NCBI GenBank assembly: GCA_021793275.1
Contig: JAJYTC010000009.1
Coordinates: 1-52,189, forward strand
DNA: 52,189 nucleotides
Source of the DNA: Deltaproteobacteria bacterium
Lineage (GTDB): Bacteria; Desulfobacterota; Syntrophobacteria; Syntrophobacterales; Syntrophobacteraceae
Direction: 5' to 3'
Shown here: piece after piece, positions 8,913-17,802 of the stretch
Layout of the letters: each line of letters starts with the position of its first letter
Numbering within the stretch: position 1 is the stretch's first letter
Notes under the pieces: model-generated
The model's database searches: none
The model's input: the letters and a program-made list of their open reading frames with translations, nothing else
What the model was told of the DNA's origin: nothing
Position numbers and translations under genes: made by a program

Positions 8913-9757
8913 TTCTCCTGACCGGCGGCGCGGCCGACCGAATCGACAAAAAAGCTCACATCGGCCTCGGATTCGACCGGTTTGGTTTCACCTGACGGCT
9001 CAGGCAGGAACTGAACAGCCTTCTTGAACTTAACCCCGTTGACCAGGAGTTTGCCCGAACTGTTCATGACAGTGTTGTCTTCCAGGATCACAAGCCCGAA
9101 CTTTGCGGCCACATCTGTCTTGTACTCATATTCCATCGCTGCTTTGCGCAGTTTGTAGTTGAGAATGATCAGGACCAGTCCGAAAAGCACTCCCAGAAAC
9201 GCAACGACGCCAATCGCGATCAAAAGTATCTCTACCGATTTTCCACCAATGGTGCCCGCCAGCGATATAATGTCGTTCAGCTTGTAGAAAAACGCCACAC
9301 CTACGCCAAGCAGCAGGAGAAGCGCCAAAAAAGGAAGCCTTTGCACCCAGGAAACCATCCTGCTCAACCGCTCGATCCTGCCGGTCCCGGCTGCTTCTGC
9401 GGTCAGGCCCGTCGACTCTGCGGCCTCGTCAGTGGTTTCCGCAAAATACTTGTTGAAACCAACAACTATGGTCCCGGTCAAAAAAGTAATGGCTATGGGA
9501 GCAAGGAAGGCGATCAAAAAATAGAGGCGCCACGGGAAAGTGGTTTGCCCGTTGCCGCTTATCTGGTACAGCCAGCAGGTAATGAGAATACCCAGTTCGA
9601 TCCAGCAGAGAAAATAAAAATATTTACGGAAAATATCTTTACGTTCCCCCTCGTTGAAGAGGGCGCCTATTCCACGGAGTTGCTTCGTTTTTTGATTTGA
9701 AACGTCCATGATGTTCCCGCTTGTCGAATTGGAGTAGTCGCTATCAGTTTTCTGCAT
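8909..9757 (-). CDS. Uncharacterised four-helix membrane protein
   Basis: I do not recognise the family. The roughly 282-residue protein has a polar, Ser/Asn/Asp-rich N-terminus, four hydrophobic helices (FLCWIELGILITCW, the stretch around LIAFLAPIAITFLTG, the LALLLLLGVGVAFF region, and IAIGVVAFLGVLFGLVLII), and a soluble C-terminal tail of about 80 residues. An acidic Thr/Ala-rich loop lies between helices 2 and 3. The start is uncertain: ATG 9757 gives the longest ATG form, ATG 9709 gives a shorter one, and neither has a clear ribosome site. It overlaps tilS by 4 bases, so the two are probably co-transcribed, but nothing in the sequence links their functions. Confidence 0.6.
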   Translation of the reverse strand: MQKTDSDYSNSTSGNIMDVSNQKTKQLRGIGALFNEGERKDIFRKYFYFLCWIELGILITCWLYQISGNGQTTFPWRLYFLIAFLAPIAITFLTGTIVVGFNKYFAETTDEAAESTGLTAEAAGTGRIERLSRMVSWVQRLPFLALLLLLGVGVAFFYKLNDIISLAGTIGGKSVEILLIAIGVVAFLGVLFGLVLIILNYKLRKAAMEYEYKTDVAAKFGLVILEDNTVMNSSGKLLVNGVKFKKAVQFLPEPSGETKPVESEADVSFFVDSVGRAAGQEK

Positions 9758-9800
9758 CGAAGACGATATCAAATGACCGGGTCTTGGTCAACTAAGAACA

Positions 9801-9827
9801 GGTGAATGGGTGAGTCGGTGAATCGGT
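9801..9827. repeat. 8-bp tandem repeat, about 3.4 copies, at the HAD gene stop
   Basis: On the + strand the units read GGTGAATG, GGTGAGTC, GGTGAATC, GGT. The array touches the stop codon (9827-9829) of the leftward HAD gene. It is the reverse complement of the CACC(C/G)A(T/C)T units at 10561 and in comEC. Confidence 0.85.
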
Positions 9828-10495
9828 CAAAGGGAGGCTCTACCTTGCTCGCTTAACTCCTCGACCAGTTTCCGACAATCGTCGGCAATCCAGTCGGCCC
9901 CGGCGGCCAGCAGTTCGTTGCGTGAGGCGCTGCCGCTGCACACGCCTGCCGTCATTATTCCCGCCGCCTTGCCGGTTTGAATATCCAGGGGATGGTCTCC
10001 TATCATGATCGCCGTTCGCGGATCGGCGCCGAGGAATTCGAGCGCGCAAACCACATGCGCAGGATCGGGCTTGGGGGAGATCACGTGGTCGCGTGAGAAA
10101 AAAGCGGGACAAACCTCGCATAGGTCGGGAAAGACAACTCGGACCGCCGCTTCGCTGTTTCGGGTTATGATGGCCGTCTTGGCGCCCTTCGCCTTGAGCG
10201 TCTTCAAAAGCGGCCTGGTGAACTCAAAAAGCGCGCCGCTTTTTGCGGCTTCCATCTCCATTTCGGAGATCCGGGCCAGGGCTTGCGCACGGAAGCCCTC
10301 GGAGCGACCTCCCGATGAGCGAATTTTGTCCTCCAGCCATGCAAGCCATTCCAGAACGGGAAGAAAAGGCTGCGGGGGCGCAACCGTCAAATACCTCCCG
10401 GCCAGAGAATTCAGCTGCTGTTTCATTGCCGCAAAATCCAGCCGCAATTCGGCCAGAGTGCCGTCAAAGTCGAAGATGAAGCATTCTATTTTCAA
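9827..10495 (-). CDS. HAD-family hydrolase (phosphoglycolate-phosphatase-like)
   Basis: A 222-residue HAD-superfamily phosphatase. Motif I is FDFDGT with the nucleophile and acid at D9 and D11. Motif II is the Thr in AIITRNSEA, the lysine is in SPKPDPAHV, and motif IV is IMIGDHPLD. A helical cap lies between motifs I and II, as in Gph and related enzymes. The substrate is not determined by sequence. The start appears to be TTG at 10495, because motif I lies only 8 residues in and no ATG precedes it in frame; a good ribosome site is not visible. The gene is bounded on both sides by 8-bp repeat arrays of opposite orientation. Confidence 0.8.
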   Translation of the reverse strand: MKIECFIFDFDGTLAELRLDFAAMKQQLNSLAGRYLTVAPPQPFLPVLEWLAWLEDKIRSSGGRSEGFRAQALARISEMEMEAAKSGALFEFTRPLLKTLKAKGAKTAIITRNSEAAVRVVFPDLCEVCPAFFSRDHVISPKPDPAHVVCALEFLGADPRTAIMIGDHPLDIQTGKAAGIMTAGVCSGSASRNELLAAGADWIADDCRKLVEELSEQGRASL

Positions 10496-10560
10496 TTAGA
10501 ACCCGATCCGATTACGTTGCTCCAGTGGGAACTCGTCGCTGCCATAGCAAAAGGTAAATT

Positions 10561-10628
10561 CACCCATTCACCCATTCACCCATTCACCCATTCACCGACT
10601 CACCGCCTCACCGATTCACCGATTCATT
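10561..10628. repeat. 8-bp tandem repeat, eight copies, at the histidine kinase stop
   Basis: Eight consecutive octamers start at 10561: four CACCCATT, then CACCGACT, CACCGCCT and two CACCGATT, ending in CATT. The array overlaps the TGA (10624-10626 on the minus strand) of the kinase gene. Read in the kinase direction each unit contains TGA, so the array gives stops in all three frames. Confidence 0.95.
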
Positions 10629-11913
10629 GCTGTTTGGTCGGCAGCGTGATGGTGAAAGTCGCGCCCTTGCCGGGCACCCCCCGTGCCATGATCGAGCCTC
10701 CGTGGCGCTCGACGATTCGCCTGCAGATGGCAAGCCCCATTCCAGTGCCTTCATAGGCGCTCCTGCAGTGCAGTCGCTCGAAAAGCGAGAAAATACGTTC
10801 GGCATGGATTTCCTCGAAACCGATGCCGTTGTCTTCGACAACAATCTGTCGGTGTTCAACCTCATTTTTACAGACACCCCGGGGCATGGAAAATATTTTT
10901 ATCAGGATCGACTCTTTCCCATGAAATTTCAGCGCATTGGAAATGAGATTCTGAAAAAGCCGGCGCATCTGGTTCGGATCGGCCTCCACGGTAGGAAGGT
11001 CCTCGAGGAAAACCTTGGCGCCGTTTTTTTCTATCTGCCATTCGAGGTCCAACAAAACACTGCAAACCAACTGCTCCAGATCGACCGGTACAAAGTCGCC
11101 CCCCCTCGCAGCGACCCGTGAATACTCGAGAAGGCCCCCGATCATGTCCTGCAGCCGTTTGGTCGCCCCGCGCATCTTCTCGACGTGTTCCAGACCTTCG
11201 GCCCCCAGGGCGGGCGCGAACTTCTTTTGCAACAGATCCCCGAAGGCCTGGATTTTTCGCATGGGTTCGTTGAGATCATGGGATGCTATGAAGGCGAAGT
11301 CCTGCAACTCCTGATTGCTGCGCTCCAGTTTTTCGGCATATTCTTTCAGCTTCTCTTCGGTACTTTTTTGCTCGGATATATCCACAAACACGATTCGCAA
11401 CCCGGTCAATCCGCCACGTTCATCCCTGGAGCCGCTCAACTCCACGCGGGCGTGAAAGGCCGGGGTCTTATCGCCGAGGAGACGAATTTCTCCGGTGCGC
11501 TTTCCTCCATTCGTTTCGAACGCCTCGCGAACCAGTCCGAAATAATTCTTATGGTCCTCCGGGTGGATGAACCGGGAAAAACCGCACCCTGTCAGCTTTT
11601 CCCTCGAAAAGCCGAGTATATCGGAAGCCGTAAGGTTTGCAGTGACGATGACCCCTTCTTGGTTGAGACTCACGTACCCAACCGGCGCAAAATGATACAG
11701 GTCGCTGTAGGCTCTCCTGGATTGCTCCAGTTCACTGCGCGCCTGCCGCAGTTGCTCGTTTTGGATCTCGAGTTCAATTTCATGGACTTCCAACTCATGA
11801 ATGAGGGCCAGGATGTCATGGGCGAAAACCCGGGCCTTTTCCCCTCTCTTTTCGATGATCTCCTCGGCTTGCCTCCGAAGCTTTTCGAACCGGCGTCGAA
11901 CAGGATCATTCAT
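10624..11913 (-). CDS. PAS-domain sensor histidine kinase
   Basis: A cytoplasmic kinase of about 429 residues. An N-terminal coiled coil (about 1-75, rich in Glu/Arg/Leu) is followed by a PAS domain (about 75-190, APVGYVSLNQEGVIVTAN and VFVDISEQ). Then come a HisKA domain with the phospho-accepting His in FIASHDLNEPMRKI and a HATPase_c domain with N-box NLISNALKF, G1 DNGIGF and G2 GTGMGLAI. No transmembrane segment is seen, so it senses an internal or membrane-diffusible cue. The start is uncertain between 11937 and 11913; 11913 (MNDP) removes a Lys/Trp-rich stretch. No response regulator is adjacent. The stop codon lies in an 8-bp repeat array. Confidence 0.88.
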   Translation of the reverse strand: MNDPVRRRFEKLRRQAEEIIEKRGEKARVFAHDILALIHELEVHEIELEIQNEQLRQARSELEQSRRAYSDLYHFAPVGYVSLNQEGVIVTANLTASDILGFSREKLTGCGFSRFIHPEDHKNYFGLVREAFETNGGKRTGEIRLLGDKTPAFHARVELSGSRDERGGLTGLRIVFVDISEQKSTEEKLKEYAEKLERSNQELQDFAFIASHDLNEPMRKIQAFGDLLQKKFAPALGAEGLEHVEKMRGATKRLQDMIGGLLEYSRVAARGGDFVPVDLEQLVCSVLLDLEWQIEKNGAKVFLEDLPTVEADPNQMRRLFQNLISNALKFHGKESILIKIFSMPRGVCKNEVEHRQIVVEDNGIGFEEIHAERIFSLFERLHCRSAYEGTGMGLAICRRIVERHGGSIMARGVPGKGATFTITLPTKQQ

Positions 11914-12130
11914 CTTGCTATTTTTCCATTTTTTCATTTATTATTGAATACATCGCTTCTCCAGCAAAAATTAGTATAAGAGTAATCATCCCGCAAATAT
12001 TGCGAAATGGCGCCGGCGTGAATGATGGTCCATTCCATCATGCGCTATTGAACTTTAAGCCGGTGATATAACAACTAAATGCAGATGGAACATAATTCGG
12101 TCTTTCCTATCCATATTCTCGGAAAGCATG

Positions 12131-14758
12131 ATGCCCTCACGTCCGCTTGTCTGGCTTACGGTCTTTTTCATGCTCGGGATATCGGCCGACCGCTTTTTGG
12201 GCGATGCCCTCCCGCTGCCTGCATCCTGCCTGGCCCTTGCGGCCCTGGGCCTCATCGCTGCCATGGCGGCGCGTCTCATGAAGACAAAAGTCGCCCCCCC
12301 CGATTCACCGATTCACCAACTCACCAATTCACCCACTAACCGATTCACCCATTCACCGACTCACAGCTTCACCGCCTTTATCGCCCCTGCCTTGTTGTTC
12401 TTCGTCTTCGGCATGTGGGCTTCCAAAGCCTCCGCCCCGCACTTTCCCAAAGCGCTTCAGCCGTTTTTTGACGGGCGCCCCGCCTGTTTCCTGGCCGAAG
12501 TCTCGGGAGCGCCCGACTACTATCCCCACAAGATCAGGGTCCGGCTCCACTTTCTCCGGGCAATGACCCGCAACGGGCAAACGGGCCTGGACGGGGGTAT
12601 TCTGTTGAGCATGCCGGAAAACGACGGGGCAGCGCCGGGGCTCTTCCTGCTGCCGGGCGACCGGATGATTTTTCGGGCTGCCCTCAAGCGCTTCCACAAT
12701 TTCAATAACCCGGGCGGTTTCGACTACGTACGCTATCAGGCGGGAAAAGGTCTCTATGGCCGTTGTTACCTGAAAAAGCAGCGACTGCTCGTAAAGCTCG
12801 CGCCGAGGTCGGCAATTTCTCCCGGGTCTTTATTTAATGCGATAAGAGGCCGGATAGAACTTTTCCGGCAAAAAACGCTTCTCTGGTCTCAAAGATCGCT
12901 TGCCCCCGGACCTGCGGCCTTTTATGCGGCAATGATACTCGGCTACAAACACCTGCTGGATACCAAATGGGAGGACAGGATCCACCAGACCGGCCTCTAT
13001 CACCTCCTCTCCGTTTCAGGTCTGCACATAGGAATGGTCTGCATTTTCATCTTCTGGCTCGTCCGCCTGGGGGTTCGCCGGCTTTTTCCCTCGGTCCTGA
13101 ACCGCGTAACCGACCAGCGGATAGCCCTCCTGCCCGCCTTGCTCGCCGGTATCTTTTATGCCCTCCTCGCAGGGTTCGCAACTCCAACCATCTGGAGGTC
13201 CATTCTTACCCTGGCGGTGATTTTCGCGGCCGCCCTCCGGTATCGCTCCGTTGATTCGCTCACCGTGCTCGCCCTGGCGGCCCTTTTCATTCTCGTCCCG
13301 GACCCGGCCGGTCTTTCGCAGATCCCGTTCCAATTCACCTTTACATGCATGCTTGCCATAATAGTGATCTATCCGAAACTTCGCAGAATCAGGCTCACGG
13401 CCATATTTCCCGCCCTTGGACGGGAAAGCCTGCCCGGGAAGATAGTATCGCAGTTTGAAGACGCATTCCTGGTATCGATAGCAATCAATATTCTGCTGCT
13501 CCCGCTCATCATTTACTACTTCGACGGATTTTCCCTTTCCGGAATAGTCGCCAACATTTTCCTGCTGCCCTACGTTGGCTTCGTAGTCCTTCCCGTCGGG
13601 CTTCTGAGCGTGCTCCTGTTCGCATTGAGCAAGACGCTGGCCTGGCCCGCCATCCATGCCGTAAATTACCTGCTCTGGGTCTGTCTGCGCGTAATCAAGT
13701 TGTTTGCCGGTTTTTCCTGGAGCTTCTTCTGGACAGGCAGCTTTTCACCCGCATGGCTTGTAGTGGTTTACGCCTCTTTGGGCCTTTTATTCGCCCCTTT
13801 TCCCAAAAAGCTCAAAACCGCAGGCCTCATCGCAGCCGCCCTGCTCGTCTCTTCAGCCATAGCGATGAACGGAAGCGCGGCGCGGTTGCTGCAACCGGGC
13901 GCAATGGGCGTGCTCAAAGTCGACGTTATCGACGTGGGACAGGGGTCTTCCGCCCTTATAAGGTTTCCTGCGGGTCAGACGATGCTCGTGGATGGCGGAG
14001 GGTTCCCCGGCAGCTCCTACGACGTCGGCTGCGAAGTGCTCGCCCCGTTTCTGTGGCACGAGGGAATCCGAAGGCTCGACTACGTGGTCCTGTCACATTA
14101 TCACCCGGACCACGCGCTCGGGCTTTGCTTCATCCTTCGCAATTTCGACGTGGGCCAGTTCTGGACGAGCGAAATCTCGGGGGACGACCATGAGGCAACG
14201 GTAATTCGTCGCCGCCTGAACGAAATAGCGTTGAAGCGAAAGATCGCGATTCGCACATTCCCGAGCCTGCTAAAAGACGTGCACATCGGTCCGGCCGAAG
14301 TGCGGCTTCTGCATCCGACCACGGATTTTTTCCAACATGCGTCCCGAAAGGAGCTTAACGACCTCTCGCTCGCATTCGCAATATCTTTTGGCAAAACCAG
14401 GGTGATTCTGCCCGGCGATATAGACTCGAGAGTCGAAAAATCGATTATTCGGCGCCTTAAAGGAGGTATGCTGACGCTTCTTGTGGCGGCGCATCACGGC
14501 AGCCGCAATTCGAGTTGCGGACAGTTTCTGGACGCGCTGAACCCCGTCGCCGTGGTTTTTAGCTGCGGTTATGACAACGTGTTCCATTTCCCCGCGCCTG
14601 CCGTGCTCAAGCGTTGCGCCAGGCGTAATATCCCGGCATACAGGACGGACGTAAACGGCGACGTGCGCGCCCTATCGGACGGGAGCAACTGGAAAATAAC
14701 CTCGGAGGCCGAGGGCGACAGTTATGAGAACGTGTTCTTTCGGCGGTCTTCACCGTAA
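12131..14758 (+). CDS. comEC: ComEC/Rec2 DNA-internalisation channel
   Basis: An approximately 875-residue inner-membrane protein that carries single-stranded DNA across the cytoplasmic membrane in natural transformation. It shows the DUF4131 N-terminal region, the Competence domain with many hydrophobic helices (about 240-560, including SVSGLHIGM), and a C-terminal metallo-beta-lactamase fold (VDGGG, SHYHPDHALG, HHGSRNS) thought to be a nuclease. A 72-base run of nine 8-bp repeats lies in frame near the N-terminus and encodes a Thr/Ser/Pro/His-rich linker of about 24 residues between two hydrophobic stretches. Two adjacent ATGs exist; the second (12131) is 4 bases from GGAAAG. It is divergent from the PAS kinase gene. 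Confidence 0.92.
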   Translation: MPSRPLVWLTVFFMLGISADRFLGDALPLPASCLALAALGLIAAMAARLMKTKVAPPDSPIHQLTNSPTNRFTHSPTHSFTAFIAPALLFFVFGMWASKASAPHFPKALQPFFDGRPACFLAEVSGAPDYYPHKIRVRLHFLRAMTRNGQTGLDGGILLSMPENDGAAPGLFLLPGDRMIFRAALKRFHNFNNPGGFDYVRYQAGKGLYGRCYLKKQRLLVKLAPRSAISPGSLFNAIRGRIELFRQKTLLWSQRSLAPGPAAFYAAMILGYKHLLDTKWEDRIHQTGLYHLLSVSGLHIGMVCIFIFWLVRLGVRRLFPSVLNRVTDQRIALLPALLAGIFYALLAGFATPTIWRSILTLAVIFAAALRYRSVDSLTVLALAALFILVPDPAGLSQIPFQFTFTCMLAIIVIYPKLRRIRLTAIFPALGRESLPGKIVSQFEDAFLVSIAINILLLPLIIYYFDGFSLSGIVANIFLLPYVGFVVLPVGLLSVLLFALSKTLAWPAIHAVNYLLWVCLRVIKLFAGFSWSFFWTGSFSPAWLVVVYASLGLLFAPFPKKLKTAGLIAAALLVSSAIAMNGSAARLLQPGAMGVLKVDVIDVGQGSSALIRFPAGQTMLVDGGGFPGSSYDVGCEVLAPFLWHEGIRRLDYVVLSHYHPDHALGLCFILRNFDVGQFWTSEISGDDHEATVIRRRLNEIALKRKIAIRTFPSLLKDVHIGPAEVRLLHPTTDFFQHASRKELNDLSLAFAISFGKTRVILPGDIDSRVEKSIIRRLKGGMLTLLVAAHHGSRNSSCGQFLDALNPVAVVFSCGYDNVFHFPAPAVLKRCARRNIPAYRTDVNGDVRALSDGSNWKITSEAEGDSYENVFFRRSSP
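12306..12377. repeat. 8-bp tandem repeat, nine copies, inside comEC
   Basis: Nine degenerate octamers (CACCGATT, CACCAACT, CACCAATT, CACCCACT, AACCGATT, CACCCATT, CACCGACT, CACAGCTT, CACCGCCT) run without gaps, preceded by a partial unit. The 72 bases keep the reading frame, and in this orientation the unit carries no stop codon. Confidence 0.9.
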
Positions 14759-14789
14759 GGTGCGGTAAGCTCAGACGATTGAAATTTTA

Positions 14790-16031
14790 TCAGGAGGGAA
14801 GAGAAGCCGGATGCAACGATTGTTCGAGCATTTCGGAGAGAACTTTCTCCAGTCTTAGCGCCTCATCCATGATCGCCTTCGCATATTTGCCGGAATGAGA
14901 TTGAGGATCCAAAGAGTCAGCCAGCCTTCTGGCTAAACCGCCAACAGCGGTAAGCGGATTGCGGATCTCATGAGCGACGGCTTCAAGGGTATAGTTAACA
15001 AGCCTGTCTTTCCTGTCTATAGAGGCGAATGAAGGGTGTTCGCCCAGAAGGACCCCCTCGCGATATTGGGAGATGGTTTGGGAAATCCTCATCAGTTGCC
15101 GGTTGGCAGTTTTCAGGGTCCAGATGATGTCTTCTTGACGATCTATCAAAAGAGTTCCTATCATCTTTTGCGTGCCGGACAGGTACATGGGGCGAATTTC
15201 CTTGTGCAGGGCGGAGGACTTGTCGGCCACATAGGCTTTATACTCGGCCGGGTCGACTTCCGTATTGCTTCGGACAACATGGCCCATTCGATCCAGCACG
15301 ACAATCCTGTCAGACGGGTAACGTGTGGAATAGAACTCATACTTCTGAATCAGATTCATTCGCTCCAGTTCCAGTTGGAGCGCGATCTCGGTCGTGATGT
15401 GAGTCGCCAGCGAATAGGTAAGTCTGACAGCTTCCTCACGGTAGTCGGTAACCAATGTCGTAAGGTCGACGACGCCGATGGGTTCCCTGGTAAACGGGTT
15501 CAAAATCGGAGAAGCGGCGCATGTCCACTGATGCCAGCCCCTGCAGAAGTGCTCCGAGGCATATACATGAACGGAAGTCGCTTTCGCCAGGGCCGTTCCA
15601 ATCCCATTGGTCCCGGTAACAGACTCATTCCACCGCGACCCCTCGATAAGGTTGGAATCTTCCGCAGCCTTGGATCGCACCAGCGAATCTCCGGTAATAT
15701 AGAGGATAGTCCCCATATCGTCGGTTAAGATCAAAATTCCGGACACGCCGGTGAGAAAATGGCGGGCCTTTTCTAAAATGGGCATGGCCGTATAGAGCAG
15801 AAACTCTTTATCCTTCTTAATCTCCTCATAATCCTCTTCAGGAAGCAACAACGCTTTTTGCATGTCCAGATCGATACCCATCTTAATGCAGCGTTTCCAG
15901 TCTCTGAGGAGCATACTGCGGTAAGGATCGGCGATAGAGCCCGGAGGAATTCCGTTGGAATACACCTGCTCCCAAAGCTTGTCTATTTTCTTCCGGTCCT
16001 TCAAACCAATGTACAGGCTTCTATGACTCAT
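14790..16031 (-). CDS. AcoR-like GAF sensor with HisKA domain but no kinase ATPase domain
   Basis: A 413-residue protein. The N-terminal half resembles the sensory part of AcoR/DhaR-type activators, with GTNGIGTAL and WHQWTCAASPI as in their GAF domain (about 60-220). A second PAS-like region (about 240-310) follows. The C-terminus has a histidine kinase dimerisation motif, VAHEIRNPLTAVGGLA, and then stops. No HATPase_c domain follows: only 31 bases separate the stop from the end of the convergent comEC gene. It therefore cannot autophosphorylate alone; it may be a phosphotransfer or heterodimerising protein, or a truncated kinase. The start at 16031 follows a GGGTGG-type site; 14 more codons upstream are open. 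Confidence 0.75.
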   Translation of the reverse strand: MSHRSLYIGLKDRKKIDKLWEQVYSNGIPPGSIADPYRSMLLRDWKRCIKMGIDLDMQKALLLPEEDYEEIKKDKEFLLYTAMPILEKARHFLTGVSGILILTDDMGTILYITGDSLVRSKAAEDSNLIEGSRWNESVTGTNGIGTALAKATSVHVYASEHFCRGWHQWTCAASPILNPFTREPIGVVDLTTLVTDYREEAVRLTYSLATHITTEIALQLELERMNLIQKYEFYSTRYPSDRIVVLDRMGHVVRSNTEVDPAEYKAYVADKSSALHKEIRPMYLSGTQKMIGTLLIDRQEDIIWTLKTANRQLMRISQTISQYREGVLLGEHPSFASIDRKDRLVNYTLEAVAHEIRNPLTAVGGLARRLADSLDPQSHSGKYAKAIMDEALRLEKVLSEMLEQSLHPASLPS

Positions 16032-16279
16032 GGTTCCACCCGCCATGCCCCTGCGTTTTAGAAACACTGACAATTGAGGAGCTTGTTCCCTCTATACCGG
16101 TCAAATACGATTGGGAGCATTGAAACGGGTGCAGACAGTTAAGAAACGCCAGATGGTGCGGGTATAATTGCGATGAGCAGGGAGAGCCTCCCCAAACCGG
16201 TACAACTCCTCGTATGACAACCTGAGATCTTTTATTAAGTATAATTATCAGATCGTGCCGAAGTCAATAGAACCGTGAA

Positions 16280-17059
16280 TTACCGATTCCCGGCCCCCCC
16301 GGATTTCACACCCCTCACAAACGTGCGGACGCAAGCGATCCGTATCCTCCCATCCGGTTGCAGCGAAGCATCAAAGCCGCGTGCCGCCTGGCCTGATAGA
16401 ATCCGGTGACGCACATTTTCCTTGGAGTCGGCGGGAGTGCCGCGATCGAACCACTCGTCAAAATCAAGGACAAAGGATTCTTCCTGCAAGTCGATATCGT
16501 CCAACCCGACTGCTGCGAACAGGTCGGCCAACTCGCCCGAAGTCAGGTTTCGCGTATGTGTTTTGTCGCGGGCTACCTCTATCGCCCGATGAAAAGCGGC
16601 ACGGCTGCTGTCTGTATCCGTAATGTGGTCGCAAGCGACCATTACGCCGCCCGGCCTTAACAGTGCAAACTGGCGCGCAAGGAATTGCCTCGGTTCGATT
16701 ATGTGGTGCAAAACATAGCGGGAAATAGTCGCATCAAAGGGAGCCAGCGCATCCAGGGATGCATCAAAGACAGATGCCTGAAAAAATTGTGCTGCGTTCC
16801 CTTTATCAGCACAACGCCGACGCGCACGTTCGATCATTTGCCGGGAAAGGTCTACGCCAACCACACGAAATCCCGCATCAAGCAGTCCCCTGCTGACCAG
16901 TCCTGGCCCACACCCGGCATCCAGCACATATGCACCCTCAGGAAAGTCTGCATTCTGAATTAACCGGCCAATCGCCGCAGGATCGGACTGTACGGGCGCA
17001 CGTTCAAATTGGGCTGCCTGCCCATCAAATGCTTCAGCCAGATTGTGCTCGTGGCTCAT
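16280..17059 (-). CDS. Class I SAM-dependent methyltransferase
   Basis: A 259-residue methyltransferase of the UbiE/type-11 kind. The SAM-binding glycine motif VLDAGCGPGLVS lies near residue 45, followed by the acidic strand end VVGVDLS and the post-motif LRPGG. The substrate is not apparent. The start at 17059 has AAGGAGAG 5 bases upstream; the TTG one codon earlier is not needed. It lies downstream of the hemerythrin gene on the same strand with about 30 bases between them, so co-transcription is plausible. Confidence 0.85.
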   Translation of the reverse strand: MSHEHNLAEAFDGQAAQFERAPVQSDPAAIGRLIQNADFPEGAYVLDAGCGPGLVSRGLLDAGFRVVGVDLSRQMIERARRRCADKGNAAQFFQASVFDASLDALAPFDATISRYVLHHIIEPRQFLARQFALLRPGGVMVACDHITDTDSSRAAFHRAIEVARDKTHTRNLTSGELADLFAAVGLDDIDLQEESFVLDFDEWFDRGTPADSKENVRHRILSGQAARGFDASLQPDGRIRIACVRTFVRGVKSGGAGNR

Positions 17060-17090
17060 CAATACTCTCCTTGAACAATATTGAGAAATC

Positions 17091-17645
17091 CTAGCCCGAC
17101 AGGTACTCAGAACTAAGCTCGTCTATCAGCCGATGGAAAGCTTCGTGCCTCCCGACGCCGATCTTTTCCTGTTCCATTATTTCAAAACTGTCAAACAGTC
17201 GTGTCTGTTCCTCCTGAGAGAGATTTCTCTCGCCCATCACGAAGAGCACATTGTTCTCCTTCATGATATGGCTCCTCAGAAGTTCGATATAGCCGCTTGC
17301 AGCCCGGACAAACTCGCCGCTCCCGTCCCGTCCTTCCTTTAACTCTTCCAGCGCCTCCCCCATGGCTCGGATGTATTTGCGGCCTTGCTCATGATCGCTC
17401 AACATAACTCCGATAGGGCCGCCCTCTCGGGGAATTCCAACCTTTTCCAGGGCAGGAAAAAGGATATCCTCCTCTTTCCCGTGGTGGCACTTGTCCGCAA
17501 AAACTTGCAGGAATTCGACGATTTGATCCAGGTGATCCAGGTTGGCCCGTTTTCCGGAATTCATCTGTTCACAGATCCGCTCCAATATTTGGAGCATGGT
17601 CAGGATACCTTCATGTTCAGCCCTCAGTTGATCCGTTGCGTTCAT
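17091..17645 (-). CDS. Hemerythrin-like HHE-domain protein
   Basis: A 184-residue four-helix protein with the histidines and carboxylates of a non-haem di-iron site: RAEHEGIL, KCHHGKEEDILFP, LSDHEQG and LRSHIMKENNVLF. Such proteins bind oxygen or nitric oxide or handle iron, which suits an anaerobe facing oxidative stress. The start at 17645 has AGGAG 7-8 bases upstream; 21 upstream codons are open but lack such a site. Its neighbours are the methyltransferase downstream and the dehydratase-like pair upstream, all on the same strand; whether one transcript covers them is not known. Confidence 0.88.
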   Translation of the reverse strand: MNATDQLRAEHEGILTMLQILERICEQMNSGKRANLDHLDQIVEFLQVFADKCHHGKEEDILFPALEKVGIPREGGPIGVMLSDHEQGRKYIRAMGEALEELKEGRDGSGEFVRAASGYIELLRSHIMKENNVLFVMGERNLSQEEQTRLFDSFEIMEQEKIGVGRHEAFHRLIDELSSEYLSG

Positions 17646-17802
17646 CGGTTTACTCCTGAATAATAGAAATATGTAGCCATCTGCGAAAGAAAGATAACCA
17701 TTCGACACCGCACAGCGCAGGGACCTTTTGGATTGAAATGTCCTTCATTCTCAGGAACAAGCCCCCGGGCAGTCTTCCGGTCGAATCTGTCCTGTGTCTT
17801 TT

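Noticed and set aside
10561-10628. Repeat array as a CRISPR
   Set aside because: Units are contiguous 8-mers with no spacers and no cas genes are nearby.
12079-12339. Open frame overlapping the comEC start
   Set aside because: It overlaps comEC in another frame, contains no domain and has no ribosome site.
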